Shown: positions 1-11,096 of the stretch, one piece after another
Layout of the letters: each line of letters begins with the position of its first letter
How positions within the stretch are numbered: position 1 is the stretch's first letter
Assembly (NCBI GenBank): GCA_027924585.1
Contig: BSBM01000372.1
Coordinates: 30,312,001 to 30,376,000 of the forward strand
Direction: 5' to 3'
From: Larix kaempferi
Taxonomy: Eukaryota; Streptophyta; Pinopsida; Pinales; Pinaceae
DNA length: 64,000 bases
Program-made: the position numbers and the translations under genes
The notes under the pieces: generated by a model
Databases searched by the model: none
The model's input: only the letters and a program-made list of their open reading frames with translations
What the model was told of the DNA's origin: nothing

Positions 1-1014
1 TATTTTGCAAATAATGGTTAAAGTATATCTGCGTTGACGAAATTCTTCTTGATCGATATAAATTTTTTCAATGCGATTTTCAGTCGGTTGATATCGGTCA
101 TCATGCATAACATATGTTGGTTGCTTCTGGAAATGATGTGATACTTGTGATGCTTAAAAGTGTGGTTGAAGAGATCATTAATTTACAAAGATGTGCACTA
201 TCCAAGATGGTCGATGTCCATATTACTTGTGGTATGATAGTATTTACAAAAGTCTCGAGGTGATATTTGGTTGATGTGCTTTTAAAAATTGGTTGCTATT
301 ATATTTTGGTCAATTCTTTATTTGGTCGATGTTATTGTAAAAAGTGGTCGACAATTAATGGTCGATTTGTAACTTCTCATTGTGCTTTATCATATGGTCG
401 GTAGTATTTGTGGATAGACAAAGTTCTCGATTCGATTGAGTCATTAGCTTTTGTGACTCTAATGTAAAAAAAAATTGAAGTCCAACGTAGAGGGGATGAA
501 ACGTGAGTCTTTTCAACGCTGGCGATCCCCTTCACCTTTGTAAATCAAGTTGGTCTCTAGCCGACTTAGTAAGTCATGTCGAGTCAAGTCCGTTGAATCT
601 AAAATAGTTGGCCTCGACCAAGATCGTGCACATGAGCAAACAACATACCATCTTGTAGGCATTTTTTTTTCACTTTCATGACAGACGATGACCACATTCA
701 AGCAGAAGACATCAAACAAACACACATAAAAGAGCTTAATGATAAAGATGACGACAAACACCCCCGGTGCTGAAATACAGAAGCATCTCTTGAGTGCGAT
801 TTCAGAAAATTGAAGGCAGTTGGTGAGATGGTGTAAAGGTAGAGCGTGGAAGCCCTCGTAGTTCCTGGACCGATGGAGATGAATGCCGGCAGGAAGGTGA
901 AAGGGTGAGGCTCGATTGACCACTACCAGATTGTTGACGAAGGATAAATAAATCACAACTCATGGTTGTTCCTGCTTTCTTCGGGACAAAGAAAGGCTTT
1001 GTTGGTGGGGGAGA
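1..1014 (+). other. Internal 3' part of an LTR element continuing off the left edge
   Basis: No recognisable coding domain was found on either strand. The stretch ends in a purine-rich tract (TGGTGGGGGAGA, about 1003-1014) directly before an LTR, so it is most simply the 3' internal part of an LTR retrotransposon whose body lies left of the window. Positions 1-400 repeat the word GGTCGA/GGTCGG several times without a fixed period. A 147-codon open frame on the minus strand (513-956) has no motif I can name and reads against the inferred element, so I do not call it a gene. Confidence 0.4.
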
Positions 1015-1245
1015 TGTTGGCGGGGCCTTTAGGACTTGTAATAATCTTCATATAAATTGTATAATCTAATGAATGGTTCGTTGGAGCCGGTGTAATCGCT
1101 CCAACCAGATTTCCTATGTATAAATATACCTTTCAAAGATTAATAAGACAATTGAACGTTTGAATCCATTCTTGTTCTTATTGATGGTTATTGTGTGTGC
1201 TATAATCTCTGGTTGAATGCTGTGCTGAAGTTCCTGCATACAACA
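1015..1245 (+). repeat. 3' LTR (short, about 231 bp)
   Basis: The stretch begins TGTTG and ends CAACA, a perfect 5-bp terminal inverted repeat typical of LTRs, and follows a polypurine tract. A TATA-like box (TATAAATATA, about 1119-1128) lies in its centre. No second copy is present, so the ends rest on these signals only. It could also be a solo LTR. Confidence 0.5.
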
Positions 1246-2289
1246 CTATCTAACCCAAATCATATCCAAACATCCATATTTATAAATATTATTCTAGCGA
1301 AGTTTGACATGGTCTATACATTTTCAACCCAACTTGTTTATAGTTTTATGATTTTTTTTGTTTCCATGAAAAAAATCATTATATTTTCATTTCAAGAATG
1401 AAATTAAAATATACATCATCTAGTCTCATAGCTCCATCCAAACTCTAAGAATATCTTTAAAATGTACCTTGTCCACTACTTATTATATCCTTCCATATAT
1501 GAAAGTAATTTTGTTAAAAAAAGTATCCAATATTATCATTCACATCACTTACACATGTATATTTTTCAATATTCCTAGACAACTTGTAGCACCCCTTCTC
1601 AATTTTCACAAGATAGGTGAAATAGTTTCAAGTGAGACCACTTCTCCCCTCAATTCTTGAATGACCAGAGTACCTTCTGATCCAGATGGACATCGGTGGC
1701 CACCCACCTAGTCCACTAACTCAAAGACATAGCTTTCTAGCTTGGAGGTTTTTTTTACGGTTTTTCAAGTCCTGATCTTGCAGGGTCGTTTGAGGCCCTA
1801 AATGATGTTTTTTGCCACGACAGTGCCCAAATGATCGTCGAAAGCATGGTATGTGCCAACAACACGGAGTCCTTCTCGGTCATACATTTCTGACATGATG
1901 TCGAGTTCCCAAAATAGAGATCGTATGCAAAAGTTGTGCCCCCAGGAAGTTGACGTATCAACTAGCCACATTAGGGCCCACAAACCTTTTGGCATTTCAT
2001 CTCTCGGGGTTAGGTTTTTTATGTTTGTGGTTTTCTCATTTATTCTTTATGTTTAAAAGTCCTTTCTTCCCTCATGTAACTCAATTCTTGCATATGTGCA
2101 TAGCCAACACATCTCTTTTCGGAGATAAGCTACCACCATCTAGAGCTAGTTTGTATTGCTCTATAGTTTACAGTGTTTTTCAAGCCCATTCATTAATAGA
2201 ATTTGGGTTTTATTGTACTACTGTGTTTTTTGCAAAATATTTGTGTGTATTTTTGTTTTATATCACTCCCTTCATTTTTTTCTCCAAAT
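1246..2289. other. No gene seen; may include a LINE 3' UTR
   Basis: AT-rich sequence with only short chance frames. It lies directly downstream (minus strand) of the LINE RNase H end at 2290, so part of it may be that LINE's 3' untranslated tail. No clear poly(A), which would be poly(T) on the plus strand, marks an end; the longest T run is 8 (about 1748-1755). Confidence 0.3.
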
Positions 2290-3240
2290 AATCCGGATCA
2301 CCTTCCTTTAAAGCAAGAGCATCCTTTGAGAGTGAATTTTCTTTTGTATTAAAATCTCTAGAGATGTGTGAGAAGGAGATAAAATCAAAGTGGGATTTTA
2401 CCTCCATTACTATGTGCATATTAGGGCCTAGAGCCAAATTTGTAATATGGCACTTCTTATTACACTAGTCCATCAACAACTTCAAATCCCCCAACATCTA
2501 CAAGGACCTTACACTTTGATATGCAGTGTATTTCAACAATATCCAAAGTGCAAAGAATTTATATTTTTTATTAGTGCCTTTCCTTGCACCATATTTAAGG
2601 AAAAATGATGATGGTTAGGAAAAAGTAGTCTATGACTAGTTCTTTGAGGATCCTAGTTGCCTTCATTTGTGTGGTGTTCCACCCTTCTCTATAGGAAAGC
2701 ATGATATTATGATACATTATACTAGGTTCCAAATTTCTTCCTTGAAATAACATCGTGTTTCTCAAAATCCACAAACCCCATATGACATAGCAAGGCAAAG
2801 TTCTACGAGACTTTACAGTCGGATATGCCATCCATAATTCAGAACATTCTAGAAGATAATACATATTCAACTAAATAGACCTATTAACCATTTAAAGGAA
2901 TTCATTCTAGACTAAATTGGAAAAGGGGTAGAAGATAAAGAGATGACCAATAGATTATCTCTCTAATTTGCAAAGAATACATTTGTTTGGTCCATGTCGG
3001 TCTCTCTTTTGTTCAGTATCCCAAGTAATAATCTTATTGGACAAGGCTAACCAAGTAAATATTATTGTTTTGAGTGGACGAGCTAGCTTCCAAACCACCT
3101 TCCATCACCAGAGCTTATCCCTAGGTATATTTTCCATCAAGGCTTCATAGCCTAATTTTGCAGTAAGATTGCTAGTAACTTTATTCCATATCCACTTTAA
3201 GTTCATCATGACCTTATAGATGTATTGCATTTTCATTTAA
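2290..3240 (-). pseudogene. LINE ORF2 3' end: zf-RVT plus RNase H remnant
   Basis: Reading the minus strand, 3210-2960 gives a zf-RVT domain: TAKLGYEALMENIP, then WKVVWKLARPLKTIIFTWLA and the pair CILC. The next part (2870-2595) has the downstream VIWGLWILRN stretch of plant L1-like LINEs. The end near 2400-2290 reads HISRDFNTKENSLSKDAL, the conserved C-terminal block of the LINE RNase H. In-frame stops and small indels interrupt the frame, so this is a dead copy. It is colinear with the LINE pieces at 8940-9964 and 39275-40863 and is probably the 3' end of the same insertion. The family call is firm; the single-copy interpretation is inference. Confidence 0.75.
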
Positions 3241-4244
3241 CAAAGAGATGCAATATGAGCATTCAGTATTGTTGATGCCTCGGGTGTGTAGGGTGAGTGC
3301 AAAGTGCTGGAATGGGTTCCAAGGCACACAACAGGGGATGAAAACCAGCCAAAGGATTCAGTTAACCCTACGCAAGAGTTACCCTATCCTCAAGCTGTTT
3401 GGGATGGTAATCATCCACGGATATTTGGCCTCCGCTGGCACTCTATGAGTAAAAGATTTGATCTTGAAAGATCAGTTTTCCTATAAGGGAAAACAAAGTC
3501 TGAAAGTTGGTTAACGAAACTATCTTAAACTATCAAAAGAAGGAAACTATTCTAAGTTAGATCTAACCTAAAAGGAGAAGTTGATGTTGTGCAGATCAGA
3601 TTTGAAGTGTGATGAACAAGTAGTTAAGTACCTTAAACAGAAATGTCTTCGGGTTCTTCACTTGTTAATTAAAGTTTTATCAATTAAGAAATTAAGTGAC
3701 AATTCTTCAAAGTGTTTGAGCCTATTCAAATACCCGATTTGTAATCATTGTGTCAATTGAAAAATTAACATTTGATTAAACATATTTGTTTGCATCGAAT
3801 CATTTGCAGAAATATAAAAAAAAGGAAAACGTTCAATTAAAGAAATTTAATAGAACAGTTTTGAGCATAATCCAAACATACAGAGAAATCAATATGAGAG
3901 ATCTTATGCTTTAACAAAATATCCTACAAAAGATTAAACACATGATTGATGACAAATTTGAAACATTAACTCTGCAATTCCCCAAAAAATTGAAGAACAG
4001 TAGGAGATGAATTAAAAGATAACTTTCCTGAATAGAGAAGTCTTGTACAAAAATTACAATGACTCTGATAAACAGAGTATCTTCAGTCCGAACTCCTGCT
4101 GAATTGCAATTCCAAAATTCCCAACCCCTTACTAAGTAAAAGCTTCCTCCTTATATACTAAATTTACATAAGAGTTCGAAAAGGAGAAGTTCTACAAAAT
4201 AGGGATCACAAAATCAGATCTAATTAAAGATCCAAAAAATCCTG
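3241..4244. other. Unassigned sequence downstream of the 4245-7925 frame
   Basis: About 1 kb, AT-rich, with only short frames. It lies between the LINE zf-RVT remnant and the stop of the long minus-strand frame, so it is either that frame's 3' untranslated region or part of the same inserted unit. I looked for a direct repeat of it at 8115-8939 (an LTR pair) and saw none. Confidence 0.3.
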
Positions 4245-7200
4245 TCATTTTTCATAAATATCTAACAGTTCATCTACATTTGGGAAAAGGACAGATTCCA
4301 GGGATAATTGAGCATTGCATGCGCTGTTATCCATATCATGCTTCGCTAGCTTGTGCCAAATGCGTAGGTACATGAGAATCCTCCCTTCTATGATGACCGG
4401 TTCTTTAACCAAACGATCTACATCTTGGATGCTGACTTGTTCCAAATCCTGAATCTTCTGTGCAAATTCTTCACATCTGCTCTCGAGTTCTTCAAGTCTG
4501 CATTTTGGTGGCAGAGCTTCCAAAATAGGATTCATGAGTGGCAAACCTAGGTCATTCATGATATTATAAACTGCATACCATCGTCTAGTGCAGGTGTCCT
4601 GTGACTTATTAATGATTTCCTCAGCCGATTCATTCAAATCAAGCCACGTGTTCAAAGATGCCCTAACTTTCTTTACCTAGAAAGTATTAAGGATTGGGAT
4701 GTCCTCTGGAACATTCTTGATATACAATTGCCACTGACTAATTTCTTCTTCAGCTTTACAAGATTGGAGTCTCTTTTCCTTCTGTTCTTCAAGAGTAGAA
4801 GACATCTTAGAAAAACTGATGAAATTTTCCCTGATCTCATCTAAGGCAATATATAACTTCTTCAGTAATTCATGCTGACTCTGATTCACTTCAAGGGCTA
4901 AGTTTTTGAGGTCACAGGGTGTGAACTTGAGAACATTGGAGGAAGCTGCACTTACAGTTGCATCTTCAACCTGCTTTTCCAAAGAAGCTATCTTTACGAG
5001 ATCAACAGAATGTTGAGACTGCAAAAGGTTGAATTCAGTAAGAAGAGTAGCATTCTTATGTTCTAGGTCTTGTACTTTGTCTGCCCAAGTTTTCCTGAGG
5101 TCAGCCACATCAACAGAATGCTGATCCTTTGTTTTAGCCAACTCTTCCTTTAGGTTTCTGATTTCTTCCTCCCTAAGGTCAACTTCTTTGTCCAAGACCT
5201 AGACCGAATCCCAGTTAGCAGAGGCAAAAGCCCCTAAGGTTGCTGCTGTTTCAACCGCTTCAATTCTCAGGTTATTAGTTCTAGGGGCCCATATTACATG
5301 ATCTGGTTCATGAGCTTCCAAACCACCTTGGGATTGACCCCTCTTCTTGATTCTTTTAACTATTGCCTTGTCATCTTGACGATAGAAGATATCTCCAAGA
5401 GGAACCACATCTGTGTCCGTATACTCTGTAATGGACTGTGTAGGAACATAAGTGACACTAATTGTGGAAACCAAAGAAGGTGTCTGAGTGTCAGCAAAAG
5501 TAGGGATAGGTAGAGTGACTTGAGTAGTAGCTAGAGGTGTAATGATGACTTCGGGAGATGAAACAACTTTGTTTGGGGAGGGAAGCAAGACCAAGGCTTC
5601 AGAAAGTGGAGCCAGGACAAGATTGCTGACTTCTGGGAGAGGAAGTGGATTCTGATCTTCAATAGGTGAGTGTGTAGGAGAAACCTTCGAAGATGCATCA
5701 ATGGAGGTTATTAATGGATCAACTGCAGATGATTGCGAAGGGATAGCCAAAGACTGGGGTTCTGCAATAACAGATGGTGGAATGGAAAAAGGGACTGAAT
5801 GTTCAGGTAATGAAGTAGTGGAATTGTTGAGGGTATTAAACAAGTGGGATAATGTAAATGGAAGTGTTCCTCCCAGAGGCACAGTAGAATTTGGTTGAAC
5901 AGATGGCAACACAATTGCTGATGATGTGATACAAGGGGCAACATTGAAATCCAACACTGACTGTTCAGGGAAAGACTGATCCATATCAATGTTGTCCAGC
6001 AATTCAATATCAGAATTAGTATCTCCAGTGACTTCTTCAACTACTGGTACTGGGGAGGGTGAAACTATTTCTTCATCACAGTCAATTACATCTACAGTGG
6101 AAATTTGTGATGAGGAAAGCATGACCTTCTGTCTCTTAGCTGGGTTAGCCTTGGTTATGACCAATTCATCATCTTCTGGAGTGTTTGGAGTAGAGAGGTG
6201 ATCATCCAGTGTGCTCGGTGGCTGAATTTTGTCTGCAGGCCTTGGAGGTTCTAGCAACTGAGTCTGTAACATTGATGACAACTGCGCCATTTGCTGCTTG
6301 GATTCATGGGCTGTCTGCAGCATGAGTTTAGCTTCTTCATTAGCTTTCCTTTTAGATAATTCCCCTTGAATAGCTTTACCTTTGTCTCCATCATGACTGG
6401 TGGGCAAAGGAGGATTGTTAGACTTCTAAGCTTCTTTCTCTTCCCTGTACTTTCTTGCTTGTTTAACAAGATTCAACTGCATGGTCCTGTAACTTAGGAA
6501 TCTGTCCTTTAATTGTTTCTGATACTTCAGAATGTCATGTTGTTCTTGAGAGTCCTTTGCTTTGGCCAGGACTTGAGAAAATATGTCTACCCCTTGATAT
6601 ATGGAATCATCGGGGATTGACTCGTGTGTATAGTCTATCTTCATGTGAACTTGCTTTAGGTGTGCATCCAAGAACTTCTTAGGATCATGTTTCCTTTTCG
6701 GGGCAACACCTAATCTCAGAGCAGTTATCTGATCACCCAGAACTGCAGCCCAGGTTGAAGTCGGGACGACCAATTGACCTAGATTCAGAGGAAACTTATG
6801 CCAATTTTTCTTCTTGGGTCCTACGAGTCTCTTGTACATACCATCAGTGGCAGTTTGAAAAGAAACTTCCTGTATTACCATCCTGTCTGGAACTATTCTG
6901 GGCAACAAATGAACTGTTTCATTTCCCCAGATTCTGATGTATGAAAAGTACTCACCTACATACCAGTCACCCATTGTGTTGATAAAAGCCTTGGCATCCT
7001 ATGAGAATGCAGGTGGCTGCTGCTGGAAGATCTTAAAATAGATGGTACACACAAAACAATCAGAGATGTCATATATCATAGGTGAAAAATTCCCTTCCCA
7101 TAGTGCTGAATGGTAGATGTGTACAGGTGGATCTGAAGGGGTCCAATGCCAACCCAAATTAGGGTACTGGAACTCTGAGCAGAAAACATCTAGAACATAC

Positions 7201-7925
7201 GCAGATAGGAAGAAAGGTGTCTTCTTATGAGATGGTGCCTTTTGATATTCATGAATGGCGTTTTTAAATTCTGCTGACAAAATAGAGGCCCATGGAAAAG
7301 ACTCACCTGTAAGTAACACGTGATGTGCTATGGGTGCCCACTCTGCTTTAAAATGGGAACAATTGGGTTAGCCGAAAAGCCGGTAGAGCATGGCTGCGAG
7401 TAGGGAAAAGGGTTCCTTAAACCAGATAATAGGATAAAGGTTATCCGTTTTAGGTATAAAAGCATTAGGCTTGTGCATCCAAGACTTAATCATTTGATCA
7501 AAATTATACCGGGTTTTGGACGATTGTATGAACTCAGCAAAGAGGGTCTGTACGTGGGGTTTCAGAGCGAAAGCTCAAACAAAAACCTCTGGGCAAAAAC
7601 TTGTCAATTGACAACCGGTACTGTCATTAAAAGAGCGATCTTTCACATCAGCATTCTCAATTATCCACTTAACTGCATTTGTGTAGGGTAAGACAGCAGG
7701 GCGTGCAACGATGGCGTGAATTTGGGAAGCCCTAATTTTCTCATAGACTGGTCTATCATTCTCGATATGGGAAAGGTCATCATTATTGAAAATGGCGTAT
7801 ATCCTAGACCAGTCCATCTGGTATGTTTCAGTAACTCGTTCACTGGTGTCAAAGAGAAAACCAAAATTTGGGTCTTTGATCAGGGGGTCTTTGTACGATG
7901 ATTTAGACCGTGTATTTCTCGACAT
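4245..7925 (-). pseudogene. Long unidentified reading frame (about 1,230 codons) with in-frame stops
   Basis: All open blocks on the minus strand from 7925 to 4245 are in one frame, with no frameshift; they are cut only by stops at about 7575 (TGA), 7368 (TAA), 6999, 6426, 5199 and 4677 (all TAG) and end at TGA 4245. The ATG at 7925 (MSRNTRSKSSYK) is chosen because the upstream in-frame part looks untranslated. The first about 480 residues look globular, with many aromatic residues (e.g. GDWYVGEYFSYIRIWG). The next about 400 are rich in P, S, T and acidic residues, with a basic patch (KRIKKRG). After that come about 170 residues of likely coiled coil (heptads such as LREEEIRNLKEELAKTKD), then a helical C-terminus. 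I recognise no enzyme motif, zinc finger or transposase signature. It may be an accessory or gag-like protein of a mobile element, or a captured host gene. Confidence 0.6.
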
Positions 7926-7946
7926 GGTAGAAGAACTTTGCAATAT

Positions 7947-8032
7947 CTGATTAATACAAACAATCAAACGAAATTCAAACCAGAAATAGCAAAAATTGCA
8001 GGCTAGCAGCGTAAGGATAACAGTGGACTTAC
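7947..8032 (-). other. Possible 5' UTR intron of the long minus-strand frame
   Basis: On the minus strand a strong donor, CAG|GTAAGT, falls at 8033/8032, and an acceptor, TAATCAG, ends at 7947. This is 22 bases before the chosen ATG at 7925 and gives an 86-base intron. The spacing suits a leader intron. Only sequence motifs support it. Confidence 0.3.
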
Positions 8033-8203
8033 CTGAAATGACCAACAAACCGAAAAACGGCACCTGACACGCAATCCACAGTAAAATGATAATGCGACAG
8101 CGTAATTTCTTCAACAGTTAAAATGCAAAACTAAAAGGTAAAAACCCTATTAAATACATTTACCAAAATAAAACCAACCGTGGGATCATAACAAATGAAC
8201 GAT

Positions 8204-8762
8204 TGAGATTCACCGCGGTGGGCGCGGAATCAGGTTCAGGTATGTTGACGAAACTCTTATTCAAAGGTTCCGCAAGCCAAAACCCGAAAGTACGGATTTG
8301 TGGGTTGTGGGTTCACGAAAATGGAAGTGGGAGAAAAGATTCCCGAAAGCCGAAAACCGACCATGCGGGTGGCGGGTTTCGGAAACTTGAAACTGTGAGG
8401 AGGGGTAACCATTCCGAAAGCCGAAAACCAACTATGCTGGCAGCAGGCTTCGGAATCATTAACTGTAAAATAACCATCCTGAAAGCCGCATCCCGAAATT
8501 ACGGGTTGCGGGTTTCGGGAAGACACACCAAATAAATGAAAAACCGCAATCCCGAAAGCCGAATGCCGCCATCGCGGGGTTTGGGTTTCGGGGATGATTA
8601 TTTCTTAATCTTATTAATGAATGATCCCGCAATCCACACCTGCCGGGTTGCGGGTTTCAGAATTAGCAAAACCAAAACTAAAAAAACAACAGCCCCGCAA
8701 TCCGCACCTGTCGGGTTGCGGGTTTCGGGTTCTCTAAATTTCGGGTTTCGGGATGATGATGA
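8204..8762. repeat. Diverged tandem repeat with CCCGAAA / TTTCGGG palindromes
   Basis: About 6-8 diverged units of roughly 65-75 bp, each holding CCCGAAAGCCG-like words followed by the reverse complement CGGGTTTCGGG, so each could form a hairpin. It is GC-rich against an AT-rich background and lies 5' of the long minus-strand frame. Clearest arms: about 8341, 8416, 8552 (CCGAAAGCCGAA), and 8500-8520, 8660-8675, 8710-8760 (GGGTTGCGGGTTTCGGG). Confidence 0.6.
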
Positions 8763-8939
8763 TAGTCAACAAAATACTCAAAATTTTGGCTCTTTTTTCA
8801 GACCGAAACACACTTTGGAAGAAACAATCAAACCCTTACAAACAAGCAGACCAAACACATGGGTGAAGAATTTCGGAGGTAAGATCAAAATCGAATAATT
8901 ACAAGATAATTCACCCAAATACCTTTGTGTTTATCTAGA

Positions 8940-9964
8940 AATGGGGTTCCCTTGCTTAAGTGAAGCATGGGATCTATTGTGCCCACAACAAGCATCCAAG
9001 TTTCCATGCAAGCTCAAGTCTTCAACTAATTTCCAAGACTGGAACCACCCCCAGGAACCCCTTGTATAGATACAACTACGAACCTTATGAGTCCTTATCC
9101 TTGTAACTTTGTATTCAACCCTTCAAAGGGTCTAAAATTCCCATTGTAACCAACCCATGGATTTTCCCCTAGTCCAAGTCTATCGCCTCTCCCTATTTTC
9201 TATGCAACCCATCTTCCTATAACTACGTAGCCCCTTACCAAAATTTTCCAAACAATGGAAGCTCCTGTGATAATATTTCTCTCAAATCTAATCCATTCCT
9301 ACAATGAGCAGTTTTTGATATATTTAGAACTCAATAAGGTTCCCACTGCAACTAACCCATGGATTTTCCCCTAGTTCAATTTTGTCGCCTCTTCCTATTT
9401 TCTATGCAACCCATATTCCTATATTTGGGTAATCCTTTACCAAAAATTTCCAAACTGTCATGTGATAGGTTTTCTCTCAAATCTTATCCATTCCTATAAT
9501 GAGCATTTTTTTGACATATTTAGACCTCAATACTTTGCCCCATAAACTAAAGCAAATTTTCCTAATCTTGTCCAAAATTCATTTAGGAACATGTGCAATG
9601 TATAACTAATAAACTAGAATGATTTACATAACTTACTTTACAAGAATTATTCTTCCTCCACGAGATGACCATTTCTGACACCAACAAGAAACCCTAGCTT
9701 CAATTTTGATATATAATTGTAACCAATATACATACTTGTGATCATTTGGATTCAAGTTGAACCCTAGGTACTGCACACCTTTATCAATGGGCCCTATTGA
9801 AAGAGGAAAGATATTTGAAATTTGATTTTCCATCTTAGGTTCTAATGCATTAAAAAGAATACAAGATTTACTAAAATTTACCTCGGACCATTTTGTTCAC
9901 ACCACACTAGGTTTCCATTATACCCCTGACTTGCCTCTATTCCCTAACTTCTCCATGACCAAAT
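8940..9964 (-). pseudogene. LINE ORF2 middle: end of reverse transcriptase
   Basis: The minus strand at 9900-9633 reads EVNFSKSCILFN, then GVQYLGFNLNPNDHKYVYW and SSRGGRIILVK: the post-catalytic block of plant L1-like LINE RTs (S-G-L-x-V-N-x-x-K-S; Y-L-G; S-x-G-G-R-x-x-L-x-K). Downstream (9630-9340) follow IAHVPK-ILDKIRKICFSLW and GRGDKIELGENPW, which normally come before zf-RVT. Stops and a 202-bp tandem duplication break the frame. The right edge is cut at 9964 by Copia-A. Together with 39275-40863 (upstream part) and 2290-3240 (downstream part) it forms a colinear LINE. Confidence 0.75.
9137..9540. repeat. Tandem duplication, period about 202 bp, inside the LINE
   Basis: AACCCATGGATTTTCCCCTA occurs at about 9152 and again at about 9354, followed in both copies by CGCCTC-CCTATTTTCTATG and later TTTCTCTCAAATCT-ATCC. 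Two diverged copies are therefore adjacent, which lengthens the LINE remnant without adding a domain. Confidence 0.75.
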
Positions 9965-10513
9965 TTTTGATGTATGTGTAACTTCGGAATGTATTTCATA
10001 TATGTATATTGTATCCCTACAGAGATGTTATTATTCCTTTGTACGGAAGTGTCGTCATTTGTATTTACAAGTGTCACAAGTTGAATTGCAAGTGTCGCAA
10101 CTTATATGTGATGGGTTATTAGACCACCAAGTGTGGGGTCGGCCCTGAGTTGAGTTACCATGGGTTATTAGAATGTCTTAGAGAGGCCGGCCCAGTTAGT
10201 TTATTAGGAAATTCAAGTTAGTGTATAAATAGAGTGAGGGTGTCACTCTATTTGATCATTCACTCACTCATCTATTCTCTCATATGAGTGTTGCGCATAA
10301 GTGGAGGAGGAGAAGCTGCTAGGAGACTATCTCTTGTATTTGGGTTTTGTATCATTTCTCTTTCTATCTCTGAGGAAGTTGCGGGGTTTTTCACCTTCTT
10401 GGTTTTCCCCAACGAAACTTTGTGTCTATTGTCTCTTGTGATTGATATGCTGTACATGTTATTCTCTCAGATAAGATCCTAGATCATATTGAATTAATGC
10501 TCAAAATCTAACA
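9965..10513 (+). repeat. Copia-A 5' LTR
   Basis: Direct repeat with 25711-26190. The first 480 bases align without gaps to the 3' LTR. TATA-like TATAAATAG lies at about 10224, so transcription should start shortly after. The start is set by alignment to TGTTGATGTA in the 3' copy (here TTTTGATGTA); the end is ...TAACA just before the primer site. Confidence 0.85.
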
Positions 10514-10525
10514 TGGTATCAGAGC
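10514..10525 (+). promoter_or_regulatory. Primer-binding site (initiator Met tRNA)
   Basis: TGGTATCAGAGC follows the LTR with no gap. It is complementary to the 3' end of plant initiator-methionine tRNA and would prime minus-strand DNA synthesis. The 570 bases from here to the gag start at 11097 are leader with no frame of note. Confidence 0.9.
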
Positions 10526-11096
10526 TAACGTGAGAAGAAGACACTGTGCAGCTGCGGAAGCTAGGGATTCTTAATTTTTGGGTTTCTCTCCACAGATCTT
10601 CAAAGGCAGGAGGCTAGATTGACTCTCCTAGCAAGGGCGCATCTTTTTGTCGAAACATAATCTCATTCTGAGCACTTTCAGTTTTTGGCCTGTCACTGCT
10701 ACGGGGAATTAGGGTTTCAGAGAAAGTTGGAATTTTTGGAATCTATGAAGACGGCTGGATGCTCCTTAGAAAAATCGAAGTCTAGAGCACAAGATCAAAC
10801 TTTTTGGTTGGGCAGAAGACCGGGCTTTATCAAACCCTAGTTCGGGATCCTGTCCAGTAGATCCGGAAGTTTCAAAGGCAATTTTGAAGGTTCAAATTTT
10901 GCAATTTTCAAAATTGGAGTATACCAGCTTGATCAACTCAACAAGGCACATCTTTCTATCCTTTCAGAAGTTTGAAATTCAAAATTTGAATTTTTAGCGT
11001 TTCTTTGACAAACCCTAATCCAGCTCCAAATCCAATTTTCAGCAAATCAAGTGGTAAAACCTAAATATTTTATTTCCATTTGAGTTTCTCATTACG

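Noticed and set aside
513-956. 147-codon minus-strand frame
   Set aside because: No domain, no neighbouring coding on that strand, and it opposes the inferred orientation of the LTR element ending at 1245.
5298-6201. Several plus-strand frames of 65-71 codons
   Set aside because: Opposite the Ser/Thr/Pro-rich part of the long minus-strand frame; no independent support.
8204-8762. Telomere-like repeat
   Set aside because: The word is TTTCGGG in spaced palindromes, not tandem TTTAGGG.
8860-8880. ATG followed by a strong donor CGGAG|GTAAG on the plus strand
   Set aside because: Only about 20 coding bases before the donor and no downstream exon I can identify.
3241-8939. The unknown-frame block as a standard LTR retrotransposon
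   Set aside because: I found no direct repeat between its two flanks, no primer site and no polypurine-LTR junction.
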